Assembly: GCA_964415185.1 (NCBI GenBank)
Contig: CAYPZI010000038.1
Coordinates: 1-24,327, forward strand
Source: CAYVBJ01 sp964415185
Lineage (GTDB): Bacteria > Bacteroidota > Rhodothermia > Balneolales > Balneolaceae
Length of the DNA: 24,327 nucleotides
Reading direction: 5' to 3'
Below, one piece after another: positions 1 through 8,459 of this stretch. The notes below the pieces were generated by a model that was not told the origin of the DNA, did no database searches, and saw nothing but the letters and a program-made list of their open reading frames with translations. The first letter of the stretch is position 1; every line of letters starts with the position of its first letter. Position numbers and translations under genes: made by a program.

Positions 1-52
1 TTGATTCGGCGTCTTGATTCGGCGTCTTGATTCGGCGTCTTGATTCGGCGTC
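1..52. repeat. 13-bp tandem repeat, four full units
   Basis: The unit TTGATTCGGCGTC is repeated four times without a mismatch, followed by a partial TTGA. The array begins at the first base of the window, so its true length is unknown. Nothing coding is evident around it. Perfect identity suggests recent expansion by slippage, so copy number may vary between strains. Confidence 0.9.
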
Positions 53-164
53 TTGAAATCTGACTTCTGAAAAGATAAACCATTGAATGTGAAAGTCAAT
101 GAATTTATAAAAATGTTACAATTTTATAGGTTAAACCAACTGCCATGCCTCAAGACGGCAGGGG

Positions 165-244
165 ATGATCGCAGCGTTAGGATGACGGATTGAACAACCT
201 CCGCGCGTGTTCCGCCTTTTGGAACACCGCGTAGCGTTGGGAGG
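165..244. repeat. Hairpin-forming intergenic repeat
   Basis: GTGTTCC at 207-213 pairs with GGAACAC at 221-227, and CGCG at 202-205 pairs with CGCG at 228-231 with one bulged C. This gives an 11-bp stem. Outer CCTCC (198-202) and GGGAGG (239-244) could add a further arm. A near-direct repeat, GCAGCGTTAGG (about 171-181) versus GTAGCGTTGGG (about 231-241), brackets the hairpin. It resembles a REP-like mobile palindrome. It lies downstream of the leftward fadD gene but has no T-tract, so I do not call it a terminator. Confidence 0.55.
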
Positions 245-260
245 CTTTCGGCTCAGTCTC

Positions 261-326
261 ATTCATCGGATGACTGAGGTTATAGATTGAACCAATGGCT
301 TAGTGCGAATAAGTCATCCGATGAAT
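261..326. repeat. 15-bp perfect inverted repeat with 36-nt spacer
   Basis: ATTCATCGGATGACT at 261-275 is the exact reverse complement of AGTCATCCGATGAAT at 312-326. The spacer contains a small nested GGTT/AACC inverted pair (278-281, 290-293). It sits between two other hairpins in the 390-bp non-coding stretch downstream of fadD. Function unknown; it could be a non-autonomous element or an RNA structure. Confidence 0.75.
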
Positions 327-343
327 TTATAGCCCCAATCTCC

Positions 344-378
344 AGACGCGTCAAGGTGCTTCGCACGCTTGGCGGTCT
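344..378. repeat. Bulged hairpin just after fadD
   Basis: AGAC, CGT, CAAG and GTGC (344-359) pair with GCAC, CTTG, GCG and GTCT (363-378) around a TTC loop, with two bulged G residues and one wobble pair. It lies 15 nt beyond the fadD stop, so it would form in the fadD 3' untranslated RNA. It could stabilise the transcript end, but there is no U-tract for intrinsic termination. Confidence 0.5.
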
Positions 379-392
379 TCGTTTATCAGCGG

Positions 393-2273
393 TTATTTAT
401 TATCCTTGAAAATATCATCAATGAGGTGGCCGAATTTTTCACTAATGACTCTTCTTTTTACCTTCAGTGTCGGGGTTAATTCTCCCGTTTCAACACTGAA
501 TTCGGTAGCCAGGAGCCTGAAGTCCCGTATCTTCTCATGAGACGCCAGTTCTTTAGAGAAAGAGCGCGTCTCTTTTCTGTAGATGTCAATCACCTTTTCG
601 TTTTTGATGAGATCTTCATGCGAATTGTAATGGATTCCTTCTTCTTTGGCAAACTTTTCAAGTGATTCGAAGTCGGGCACAATCAGGGCAGCCATGCAAA
701 TTTGTTGCTCGCCTACCACAACAAGCTGGTCAATCCATTTGCTGGTTTTGAACATATCTTCGATTGGGCCCGGGTAGATATTTTTGCCGCCCGCATTCAC
801 GATCATGTGTTTGATACGGTCGGTAATCTGGAGGTTGCCATTAACAAACCGGCCCACATCCCCCGTGTGAAGCCAGCCCCCTTCGTCTATCATCTCTTTG
901 GTCCCCTCCTCATTTTTCCAGTATCCCTTCATCACATTCGGGCCCTTGCAGAGGATTTCACCCTGTTCCGAATCAAGATCCGACGGATACTGCTCGCCGC
1001 TCAACTGGGCAACAATTTCATTATCCTCAATCCGCTGAATGCCCACAGTTACACCATTCAATACCTGTCCGACCGTACCGATTTTTTCTTCACCGTAACG
1101 GTTAACCGTCATGACGGGAGATGTTTCAGTCAGGCCGTATCCTTCCAGGATATTCAGTCCGGCAGCCATAAAAAAGGATCCTATGTCAGGCGGCAATGCT
1201 GCACCACCGGATACAAAAAACCGGATTCTTCCACCCGTCCGCTCCTTAAGTTTATTAAAGACAAGCTTATCAGCAATCACTTTTTGTATTTTCACCAATC
1301 CGTTCTCTCCGGCTGCATGCTTTTCACCAACATTTAAAGCCCATTCAAAGATCATTTTCTTAAGATTGCTTCCGTTTTCAACACTTTTGAATATGAGGTT
1401 ATAGATCTTTTCGAATAGCCTTGGAACACTCACCACGATCGTGGGGTGTACTTCAATCATGTTTTTTGCAACTGTATCCACGCTTTCGGCGTAAAATATT
1501 TCAGAACCCCCGGCTAACATGGCATAATATCCGGCTGTGCGTTCAAACGAATGGCTGAGCGGAAGAAAGGATAAAAGCCTGTCATCTTCGGTAATGGAAA
1601 TAGCATCGTGTGCTGCTTTAATATTGCTTACAATGTTTTCATGAGTCAGCATGGCACCTTTTGGCGGGCCGGTTGTACCGGAGGTATAGATGAGCGTTGC
1701 AATATCATCCGGTTTCGCCTCCTTCATCCGGGATTTTATCACTTCCCCGGTTTTACCGTACAACTTACCGCCTTCTGTCAGTATATCATCATAAAGCGAG
1801 ACAAAATCATTATCAAGATATTTTTTGACATTCGGCTTATCAAAAGCCACTACATGTGAAAGTTTTTTGCAGTTTTTAAAAACCTTCACGGCTTTTTTAA
1901 GCTGTATCCCCGTCGAAACAAAGAAAATCAGGGCACCCGAATCATTCAGGATATATTCACATTGGGAAGGAGGCAGTGTTGTGTACAAAGCCACATTTAT
2001 TGCGCCTGTCAGTTGAATGGCAAGATCCGTCACGGCCCATTCATACCGGTTTTCGCTTAAAATAGCTACCCTGTCTCCTTTTTTAATTCCCATCTTGAGC
2101 AGCCATGAGGCTACGGCAAGAACATCTTCATTAACTTCATCCCAGGTTACCGGTTTGTACTTCTCATTTGGTAACGGCTTATAAGCGAAAGCAATTTTTT
2201 TTGAATTCTCGTATTTTTTAACCAGATTCTTATAGAGCTCAGGCAGAGTTTCAAACGGTACAACTGTTGGCAT
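393..2273 (-). CDS. fadD: Long-chain fatty-acid–CoA ligase (AMP-binding)
   Basis: This enzyme activates long-chain fatty acids to acyl-CoA with ATP, through an acyl-adenylate, for beta-oxidation or lipid remodelling. The 626-residue protein has the full ANL-superfamily motif series: the phosphate loop YTSGTTGPPKG (about 196-206), GYGLTETSP (about 378-386), GGWLHTGD (465-472), a DRIKHMIVNAGGKNIYP hinge (about 485-501) and the C-terminal lysine region TPTLKVKRR (about 600-608). Length is normal for the FadD15/FAA1-like group common in Bacteroidota. No signal peptide is seen, so it should be cytosolic or peripheral at the inner membrane. It is divergent from the Fur-family gene across a 150-bp gap, and a hairpin-rich region follows its 3' end. 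Substrate chain length cannot be read from sequence. Confidence 0.93.
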   Translation of the reverse strand: MPTVVPFETLPELYKNLVKKYENSKKIAFAYKPLPNEKYKPVTWDEVNEDVLAVASWLLKMGIKKGDRVAILSENRYEWAVTDLAIQLTGAINVALYTTLPPSQCEYILNDSGALIFFVSTGIQLKKAVKVFKNCKKLSHVVAFDKPNVKKYLDNDFVSLYDDILTEGGKLYGKTGEVIKSRMKEAKPDDIATLIYTSGTTGPPKGAMLTHENIVSNIKAAHDAISITEDDRLLSFLPLSHSFERTAGYYAMLAGGSEIFYAESVDTVAKNMIEVHPTIVVSVPRLFEKIYNLIFKSVENGSNLKKMIFEWALNVGEKHAAGENGLVKIQKVIADKLVFNKLKERTGGRIRFFVSGGAALPPDIGSFFMAAGLNILEGYGLTETSPVMTVNRYGEEKIGTVGQVLNGVTVGIQRIEDNEIVAQLSGEQYPSDLDSEQGEILCKGPNVMKGYWKNEEGTKEMIDEGGWLHTGDVGRFVNGNLQITDRIKHMIVNAGGKNIYPGPIEDMFKTSKWIDQLVVVGEQQICMAALIVPDFESLEKFAKEEGIHYNSHEDLIKNEKVIDIYRKETRSFSKELASHEKIRDFRLLATEFSVETGELTPTLKVKRRVISEKFGHLIDDIFKDNK

Positions 2274-2423
2274 AAATTGTTTTTTTGATTAAATATAATT
2301 ACCGGATCACAGTTTAAAAAACAAATCAGGAATCCCTTTCTTTATTTTGGTATCAGAACAAATAAAGAAAAGATTCGTTAGGTTAAAAGTTTATTTATAT
2401 AAAAAATTTTAAAATCGATTCCC

Positions 2424-2930
2424 ATGGCACATCCCGCTGCAGAAGAAACCATTAATTTGGTAAAAGAAATTTTCAGAACATATTTGAGAGAACATAAACA
2501 GCGCCAGACGCCGGAACGGTTCATGGTTTTGGAAGAAATCTACCGCTCTGACGGACATTTTGATGCCGATGACATCTTTTTCAGGCTCAAAAATTCAGGT
2601 ACCCGCGTTTCCAGGGCTACGGTCTATAACACACTCGATTTACTGATTGAATGCGGACTCGTACAGCGCCAGCAATTCGGAAAAAACCAGTATTACTATG
2701 AGCGCTCTTATGCCTACCATCAGCACGATCATCTTATTTGTACCGAATGCGGGGTAGTCATTGAATTTTGTGATCCGAGAATTCTGGAAATCCAGAACCT
2801 GATGGAGGAGATTTACGAATTCGATATCCAGTCTCATTCTCTTCATTTTTTCGGAACCTGCAAGAATACGGAAAAGTGTAAAAAACGCCAGAAGAAAGGA
2901 AATAAAATTCAGTCGCTATCGGATGCTTAA
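2424..2930 (+). CDS. fur: Fur-family metal/peroxide-responsive repressor
   Basis: A 168-residue Fur-superfamily transcription regulator. The N-terminal winged helix includes RVSRATVYNTLDLLIECGLV (about 61-80), the usual DNA-recognition part. The dimerisation/metal domain carries HQHDHLICTEC (about 99-109), a further SHSLHFFGTC (137-146), and a second cysteine at about 152. This gives a probable structural zinc site from C106, C109, C146 and C152, although the last pair is spaced CX5C rather than the usual CX2C. The C-terminus is lysine-rich. It stands alone, divergent from fadD. Fur, PerR and Zur cannot be separated by eye; the symbol denotes the family. Next to fadD it could respond to iron or oxidative stress, but I see no clear Fur box in the shared intergenic region. 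Confidence 0.88.
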   Translation: MAHPAAEETINLVKEIFRTYLREHKQRQTPERFMVLEEIYRSDGHFDADDIFFRLKNSGTRVSRATVYNTLDLLIECGLVQRQQFGKNQYYYERSYAYHQHDHLICTECGVVIEFCDPRILEIQNLMEEIYEFDIQSHSLHFFGTCKNTEKCKKRQKKGNKIQSLSDA

Positions 2931-2975
2931 TACCTGAACAGTCTAAAGTTTTTTCAATGATAAAATATTGGGTAA

Positions 2976-3054
2976 AAACCCGCTAAGTTTCCTTTCTGAA
3001 ATGGCAGTATCTTGAGAAAATAGAAGCAACCCTGAGATAAAACTTTGCGGGTTT
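2976..3054. terminator. Inverted repeat between convergent genes
   Basis: AAACCCGCTAAGTTT (2976-2990) and AAACTTTGCGGGTTT (3040-3054) are complementary at 14 of 15 positions across a 49-nt spacer. It fills the gap between the convergent fur and ftsX stop codons, so a bidirectional termination role is plausible. The spacer is long and there is no strong T-tract. The same architecture recurs at 7279-7346 and 12636-12668, so it may be a dispersed repeat rather than a dedicated terminator. Confidence 0.45.
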
Positions 3055-3066
3055 AGAGTTGAGATA

Positions 3067-3960
3067 CTACTTATTATCGGAAAACACAACCGATTCCCTG
3101 ATAAACTTCCTGGCTGCCCAGCGGCTGCCGGTCCAGCCGAGAATTATCGAGAGGAGCATTACGGCTCCAATCAAAAAATACCAGCGGCCGAAGGGCCATG
3201 CCAGTATTCCGAGCTGCGGCAGGTTAGCAGGAAGAATCCATTCAAACAGCAGGTAAATTAGTGAAGATGCAAAAAGCCCCGCAATCAGACCCTGGATAAT
3301 TCCTTCCATCAGGAACGGGCGCCGGATGAATGAGTTGGTGGCTCCCACCAGTTTCATTGCACGGATAAGCCCTCTTTTTGCATAAATGGTGAGCCTGATT
3401 GTGTTAAAGACCAGAATCATAGCAGCAAGCAGAATCAGAACCGCCAACCCGCCGCCAATCAGGGCCAGCATTTCGAGTCTTGACTCAAGCACCCTGAGCA
3501 GCGCGATATTAAATTTTACTTCATCCACACCCGGCATTGAACCGACACGCGAAACAAAGTCCTCAATTTGATCAATTTCCGAATTTTCTTTGATGTGCAC
3601 CCTGAAAGAAGCAGGCAAAAATTTCAGTTCGGACATTGCTTCACTGCCAAGGCCGAAATCTTCCCTGAAGATGGCGGATGCGGAATCTTTCGATATGTAA
3701 TAGAGGGCGTTGACCTCCTCCATATTTTCTACCCTCGTTTTCAGTTCCGATGTGGAACGCTCATCGAGATCTTTCAGAAAGACTTCCACCTCCACCTGGT
3801 TGCGGATCATAGTTGAAATTTCATAGGCGTTAAAGCCAACCCTTGCGAGCACTCCGATCAAAAAGACCGCAATAAAAAGTGAAAAGATAGATGTAAAAGC
3901 AGCAAGGCGGGCTCTTTTAATTCCCGCAATACCTTCACGCAGTACGTATCCGAAACTCAT
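3067..3960 (-). CDS. ftsX: Cell division protein FtsX
   Basis: FtsX is the permease-like subunit of FtsEX, which couples cytoplasmic ATP hydrolysis to activation of periplasmic cell-wall hydrolases at the division site. The 297-residue protein has the family layout. An N-terminal segment FTSIFSLFIAVFLIGVLA (about 22-39) leads into a periplasmic domain of about 120 residues. Three more membrane segments follow, around 165-185, 215-240 and 262-280. The cytoplasmic RGLIRAMKLVGAT motif (about 200-212) is typical. It is the last gene of a leftward operon, starting 4 nt after the outer-membrane barrel gene. No ftsE lies in the window, a common separation in this branch of bacteria. Confidence 0.9.
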   Translation of the reverse strand: MSFGYVLREGIAGIKRARLAAFTSIFSLFIAVFLIGVLARVGFNAYEISTMIRNQVEVEVFLKDLDERSTSELKTRVENMEEVNALYYISKDSASAIFREDFGLGSEAMSELKFLPASFRVHIKENSEIDQIEDFVSRVGSMPGVDEVKFNIALLRVLESRLEMLALIGGGLAVLILLAAMILVFNTIRLTIYAKRGLIRAMKLVGATNSFIRRPFLMEGIIQGLIAGLFASSLIYLLFEWILPANLPQLGILAWPFGRWYFLIGAVMLLSIILGWTGSRWAARKFIRESVVFSDNK

Positions 3961-3964
3961 ATTT

Positions 3965-5881
3965 TTAATCCGTAAAAATTACACGTATGGAAAACATCAG
4001 GCGCCGGGGCGGCATGGGGTACCCGGCCGTTTCAAAGTAGCCCAACTGTCCCAAATCGTCAAATAAATTTTCATATTTCAAAAGCAACATAAACCATCTG
4101 ATCCGGGCAGATATATCCAGGTCTACCCTGTAAAACGATGGAATGGCCTGTTGCTGCACACCATTCTGAAAACGGTTCAACGCCGGAATATACGAAGCGG
4201 CAATAAATCTTTGCGGCGAATACATTGAAAAAAGCCCGGCTTTTACAAAGGCTGCATTGTCGAAAACATCATTTTTCCACCAGATGCCGCCCCTCATCCA
4301 GATTCGTTCTCCCGAATTATCCAGAATGGTGTTGACAGGGTTTGCACTCCCTGTCGTGCTTTGTGAAAAGGTTTGACCGGTTACCGACATCTCCCCTTCA
4401 AATCGTTTGGAATCCAGCTTCAGCCATACCGCCCCGCTCAGGTTGTTATAGGTATCAATATTGGTAAACACACTGTCTGGACTGAGGAAAATTCCGTCGG
4501 ATACACGCCGGGCCATCACCTTCGAACCAAGTGTAAAATGATCACTCAACCTGATACTCGCCTCCACCCCGGCTTGCACGGCTTCCTCGTTTCTCAGATC
4601 TCGGCTGCCTGAAAATTCTACCGACTGCCAGTAAAGTGATTGGATATCGGGAATATCCGAACTGATACCTGCAAAAAACGAAAAGTTAAATCCTTTCGAT
4701 GGATAGAATTCCAGCCGGCCCGATAAGTTATAGCCCGATTGGGAGTCATCCCTGTAATCGATACCCGCATCTCCAATCAGCGCCCCGGCATTGGCCAGGT
4801 CCCGCCTGAAATTTGAATTTAAAACCGCGCCATTCCACGATGTTTCCGTAAGTGATTGCCTCGCATTATCAGTTAAATTGTAAAGGCGCGCAGTTGCTTC
4901 GGTTTTAAAGCCCAGTACATTTAAATTATGGCGCGCAAAAAGTTCAAACTTTGTGAAATCGGTGGAAACCGTATCGGCTGAATAACTGAGGTTTCGCTCC
5001 CATGTCTGGTGATGGAGTCCGAACTGCGTTGTGGTTTTTCCTTTCTTGTCCCGGCGATGATGCAGTTGCAAGTATATATCACCGCTTGTCTGATTGCTTC
5101 TCGCAGAAAATTCAACCGGTGTGGCAGTAAACCGGTTAAAAGGAAATAATTCCAGGTTGGGTATGACGAATCCGAACGATTGATCCTGGTCAATTGAATT
5201 GTTGATAAATCCGCCTTTCGCCTGCCAATGATCACTAATTTGATAGTAGGTACGGGCGACAATCTGCTGCCCGTCGATCCTGCTCGCACTGAATCCGTTC
5301 TCATCGTTCCTGTCCCAAAAGGACAGCTCCAGGTTAAAACGCCGTGTCAGATTTTGTGTGTATCCGAATTCAAGGTTGCTGAAATCGAATTTGCTTTCAT
5401 CAAAATTCAGGTAGGTCCGGGGTTTGGTAAGATAGTGGTCCCGGAGCCGGACCCGGCTGCGATGTTCCGTACCCCAGTCAGTCATGTCGAGTGTCCGGAT
5501 TTTGTGTGTGGGAAGCCGGTTCCAGTTCACGCCTCCCGTAAGCGGATCGGTAAGATCCATCCCTTCCATTTCAAGGTTTAGATGCCTGTTCTCAAACGAA
5601 TAGATGTTGATGCCATCGTTACGCCCGGATGTACCCAGACGTGCCGTTATCGCCCCCTTTTGGCGGTGAATGACATCGGCATAATTCAGTACATGGGTCC
5701 ATCGCAGTGTACTGTCGGTATCGGCCGTAAATGATCCGTAAGCAGGGCTGTTTTGCCAGAAATGAATGGTATCCGTCGGTGCAGAACTCGTATCCTGATT
5801 TACCTGCGCCCTGACACGCGGAATCGTATCCACCTGCACAATAAAAAATGACCCGATAATAAAAGACAGTATAATACTCAA
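3965..5881 (-). CDS. Predicted outer-membrane beta-barrel protein
   Basis: This 638-residue protein starts with a signal peptide (hydrophobic 2-16, likely cleavage after VRA near residue 25). It continues with long stretches of alternating hydrophobic/polar residues and aromatic girdles typical of large outer-membrane barrels, ending in the strand LMFSIRVIFTD. Its later part resembles TonB-dependent receptor barrels (for example the YFETAGYPMPPRRLMFSI ending), and the first 150 residues resemble a reduced plug-like region, but I cannot point to a clear TonB box. The start is TTG, sharing bases with the cinA stop (TTGA); AAGGA lies 6 nt upstream and an in-frame stop just before it rules out longer forms. 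Coupling to cinA and ftsX suggests one operon. Ligand unknown; porin or receptor-like transporter are both possible. Confidence 0.75.
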   Translation of the reverse strand: MSIILSFIIGSFFIVQVDTIPRVRAQVNQDTSSAPTDTIHFWQNSPAYGSFTADTDSTLRWTHVLNYADVIHRQKGAITARLGTSGRNDGINIYSFENRHLNLEMEGMDLTDPLTGGVNWNRLPTHKIRTLDMTDWGTEHRSRVRLRDHYLTKPRTYLNFDESKFDFSNLEFGYTQNLTRRFNLELSFWDRNDENGFSASRIDGQQIVARTYYQISDHWQAKGGFINNSIDQDQSFGFVIPNLELFPFNRFTATPVEFSARSNQTSGDIYLQLHHRRDKKGKTTTQFGLHHQTWERNLSYSADTVSTDFTKFELFARHNLNVLGFKTEATARLYNLTDNARQSLTETSWNGAVLNSNFRRDLANAGALIGDAGIDYRDDSQSGYNLSGRLEFYPSKGFNFSFFAGISSDIPDIQSLYWQSVEFSGSRDLRNEEAVQAGVEASIRLSDHFTLGSKVMARRVSDGIFLSPDSVFTNIDTYNNLSGAVWLKLDSKRFEGEMSVTGQTFSQSTTGSANPVNTILDNSGERIWMRGGIWWKNDVFDNAAFVKAGLFSMYSPQRFIAASYIPALNRFQNGVQQQAIPSFYRVDLDISARIRWFMLLLKYENLFDDLGQLGYFETAGYPMPPRRLMFSIRVIFTD

Positions 5882-7167
5882 GCCGTTTCCTTTTTAATTC
5901 CGTAGGGCATATCATCAACCTTCAGAAGTGTGCGACGAACCGTTTCGAGCGCAATCATCGAACTTCTTTGTTTGTTGATGTTCCTGTTTTTTGTGAGCAG
6001 TGCTTTCAAGGCAAAATGCTGGTCAAGGATTCTGAATCCCATCCATACCGTACCGACCGGTTTATGTTCCGTTCCGCCGCCCGGCCCGGCAATGCCGGTT
6101 GTAGAAATACCGATCTCCGAATTCAATGAACGGGCAACTCCGTCGGCCATTGCCAGGGCGGTTTCCCTGCTTACAGCCCCGTGATTTTCGATCACTGAGG
6201 CAGGCACTCCCAGACGGCTGATTTTTACATCGTTTGAATAAGCTACCACACTCCCTTTAAAATAGTCGCTGCAACCCGGTATATCAGTGATATCATTTGA
6301 AAGGTGACCGCCCGTACAGCTCTCGGCTGTGGATATTGAAAGGGATCGCTTTCTCAATTCACTGCCTAATGCTTCAGCAAGAGTCAGGTCACGGCCTTTT
6401 CCAAAAACATAATCACCGGCCTTTTTCATTATATGATCTTCCAGCTCCTGTAATCGGTTTCCCGATGACTCCGGTGATTCGCCCTGCACCGAAAGCCGCA
6501 GTGTCACCCCGCCGGGGCCGGGCAAGTAGGCCACCTCAATTCCGTTGGTTAAAAACCTGCCCAGGTCTCCGATAATATCATCACTCAGTGAGCTTTCAGT
6601 TACACCGGCTGTTTTCAGATACGATACTTTTCGAAAACGAGTCTGCGGAAAGACGGAGCTGATTTTTTCAGCCACTTTCTCCTCCATCAGGTACTGCATT
6701 TCGTAGGGAACCCCGGGAAGAACCGCAAGGCAGGAGCCGTTTTTTTCGAACCACAACCCGGGTGCCGTACCGCTTTTGTTAAACAGCACTTCGCATGCAT
6801 CCGGTACCATTGCCTGGTCTTTATTTGACCGGCTGAATTCAAATCCCCTTCGCCTGAACATCTTTTTGATATGATCCAGCACCTGTTCGTCCAGTACCAT
6901 TTCACTATTAAAAAGATCGGCCACCGCTTTTTTGGTGACATCATCGTGCGTGGGACCAAGCCCTCCGGTTGAAATCACAAGGTCGGCATGGGAAAGTGAC
7001 CATTCGATGGTGCGCCGGATCGCCGAATAATTGTCTGAAATGGTAATCACTTCATCAATCGAAAATCCCTGTTCGGTTAAAAACCGTCCGATCCAGGATG
7101 CATTTGTATTTACAGTGTCGCCAATCAGCAATTCATTGCCAACGGATATGATATGAGCACGTTTCAT
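5878..7167 (-). CDS. cinA: CinA-like nicotinamide-nucleotide amidase
   Basis: A two-domain cytosolic protein of about 429 residues. The N-terminal molybdopterin-binding-like (MoCF) domain has STGGLGPTHDD (about 66-76), associated with ADP-ribose/FAD pyrophosphatase activity in the family. The C-terminal CinA/PncC domain has AESCTGG (281-287) and TTGIAGPGGG (about 356-365), matching NMN deamidases that recycle NMN to NaMN for NAD salvage. I chose the ATG at 7167 (MKRAHIISVGNELLIG) because family members begin right at this strand. An in-frame ATG at 7185 would add six residues. It is the first gene of a leftward unit with a 4-nt overlap into the outer-membrane protein. The link with ftsX is not functional as far as known. 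Confidence 0.92.
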   Translation of the reverse strand: MKRAHIISVGNELLIGDTVNTNASWIGRFLTEQGFSIDEVITISDNYSAIRRTIEWSLSHADLVISTGGLGPTHDDVTKKAVADLFNSEMVLDEQVLDHIKKMFRRRGFEFSRSNKDQAMVPDACEVLFNKSGTAPGLWFEKNGSCLAVLPGVPYEMQYLMEEKVAEKISSVFPQTRFRKVSYLKTAGVTESSLSDDIIGDLGRFLTNGIEVAYLPGPGGVTLRLSVQGESPESSGNRLQELEDHIMKKAGDYVFGKGRDLTLAEALGSELRKRSLSISTAESCTGGHLSNDITDIPGCSDYFKGSVVAYSNDVKISRLGVPASVIENHGAVSRETALAMADGVARSLNSEIGISTTGIAGPGGGTEHKPVGTVWMGFRILDQHFALKALLTKNRNINKQRSSMIALETVRRTLLKVDDMPYGIKKETA

Positions 7168-7278
7168 AGCTAATGAAAATATCATTTTGACAAGTACAGA
7201 AAAAATCGGATTTCAGTGCTTCTCCAAAAGCCGTATGTGAAGAGAATACTTTGGCATTAAGATTAATATGTCGATAAA

Positions 7279-7346
7279 AGACCTGCCAGGTTTCAAAAGA
7301 AATTCCCTTTATTCAAACACCCATGTTAACAATACCTGGCAGGTCT
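7279..7346. repeat. 13-bp perfect inverted repeat in divergent gap
   Basis: AGACCTGCCAGGT (7279-7291) and ACCTGGCAGGTCT (7334-7346) are exact reverse complements with a 42-nt spacer. Each arm is itself nearly palindromic (ACCTGCCAGGT). It lies between the divergent cinA and pgsA starts, so it cannot serve as a terminator for either. Possible roles are an operator or a mobile palindrome. It is structurally similar to the pairs at 2976-3054 and 12636-12668. The rest of the 7186-7399 gap shows no gene. Confidence 0.75.
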
Positions 7347-7399
7347 GAGACTATAAAGAGTTGAGTTAACAATAGTAAAATTTTTCTATCTTTCTTCAG

Positions 7400-7993
7400 A
7401 TGAAAAATCTTCCAAATATACTAAGCGTCATACGGATAATTCTGGCCCCGGTTTTCTTCATCATGTACATTCAGGATGAATTGTTATGGAGATCACTCAG
7501 CATTGCCGTATTTGCAGTAGCTGCCGTCACCGATTTTTTTGACGGCTACATTGCAAGAAATTACGAAGCCGAATCCTCAACAGGTGTCTTTCTCGATCCG
7601 CTTGCTGACAAATTTCTCACTTTCGCGGGTTTTATCTGTCTTCCGTTTCTTGATCCGGTGCAGTTTCCATGGTGGGCAGTTGTTCTGATCATGTTCAGGG
7701 ATGTAAGCGTCACACTTTTCCGGATGTATGCAAGCAGAAAAAATGCGGAAATTGAAACCAGGTTCACGGCAAAATTTAAAACCATGCTGCAGATGGTGTT
7801 TCTCTATATTGTGCTGCTCGTAGGTGTTTTCCTTAAGGCCGATATTCTCTTCTCGGAAACCGTAAATGCCGTATTTCAATCCGGAGTGCTTGGATGGGGG
7901 ATGATATTCATTGTTATCGTTACCGTATATTCAGGTATCGAATATTTTTACGTGAACCGCAAGATTTTTTCAGCCGATGCCCAAAGCGTCTAA
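7400..7993 (+). CDS. pgsA: CDP-diacylglycerol–glycerol-3-phosphate transferase
   Basis: Makes phosphatidylglycerophosphate from CDP-diacylglycerol and glycerol-3-phosphate at the inner membrane, the committed step to phosphatidylglycerol. The 197-residue protein shows the complete CDP-alcohol phosphotransferase signature: D45, D48-G49, A52-R53, G62, D66 and D70 with exact family spacing. Hydrophobic segments flank it (about 8-23, 31-44, 72-90, 128-148, 160-180), consistent with a polytopic membrane enzyme. The short leader carries TATCTTTC at 7387-7394, close to the TAnnTTTG type of -7 element but very near the start codon. It overlaps pgpA by 17 nt, so the two successive steps are likely translated together. 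Confidence 0.93.
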   Translation: MKNLPNILSVIRIILAPVFFIMYIQDELLWRSLSIAVFAVAAVTDFFDGYIARNYEAESSTGVFLDPLADKFLTFAGFICLPFLDPVQFPWWAVVLIMFRDVSVTLFRMYASRKNAEIETRFTAKFKTMLQMVFLYIVLLVGVFLKADILFSETVNAVFQSGVLGWGMIFIVIVTVYSGIEYFYVNRKIFSADAQSV

Positions 7994-8459
7994 ATTTTCA
8001 CTTTTTACAGGATCTTTTTTCGGAGCCGGTTACCTGCCTGTGGCTCCCGGAACATGGGGCAGCCTGTTTTCCCTGATACCCGCCGGACTTGCACTACATT
8101 TTTATCCACAATTCGGAATACCTTTGCTTGTACTTCTGGCAATGTTAATGAGCCTTTTGTTCTCGGATAGTTGCGTAAAATACTGGGGTGAAGATCCCTC
8201 ACAATTTGTGCTTGATGAATTTGCCGGACAGTCGCTTACCTTTCTGTTTATAACTCCATTCGAAAGCCTGTCGTGGAACATAGCGATACTGGCAGCCGGC
8301 TTTATTTTATTTCGATTTTTTGACATTGCAAAACCCCTTGGCATTAACAGTTTACAGAAATTACCCGGAAAATTTGGTATATTAGCCGATGATATTTTAG
8401 CAGGAATCTACGCATCGGCTTGTTTGCACATTGTGATTTATCTCTCTGGCAATATATAA
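7977..8459 (+). CDS. pgpA: Phosphatidylglycerophosphatase A
   Basis: Removes the phosphate from phosphatidylglycerophosphate to give phosphatidylglycerol, directly following PgsA. The 160-residue membrane protein has the PgpA motifs GAGYLPVAPGTWGS (about 16-29), VLDEFAGQ (78-85) and the C-terminal DIAKPLGINSLQKLPGKFGI region followed by DD at the last helix. Length matches the family. The ATG lies inside the end of pgsA, in another frame, with a 17-nt overlap that suggests translational coupling. A 100-bp gap separates it from pyrE. Confidence 0.93.
   Translation: MPKASKFSLFTGSFFGAGYLPVAPGTWGSLFSLIPAGLALHFYPQFGIPLLVLLAMLMSLLFSDSCVKYWGEDPSQFVLDEFAGQSLTFLFITPFESLSWNIAILAAGFILFRFFDIAKPLGINSLQKLPGKFGILADDILAGIYASACLHIVIYLSGNI

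Noticed and set aside
1..52. Tandem units considered as a CRISPR array
   Set aside because: Units are 13 bp and directly abutting, with no spacers and no cas genes in the window.
702..1337. A 211-codon open frame on the plus strand inside fadD
   Set aside because: It is antisense to the motif-rich acyl-CoA ligase, has no recognisable domain, and no promoter or operon context.
5228..5581. A 117-codon plus-strand frame within the barrel gene
   Set aside because: Shadow of the real leftward gene; composition is that of an antisense reading and no family features are visible.
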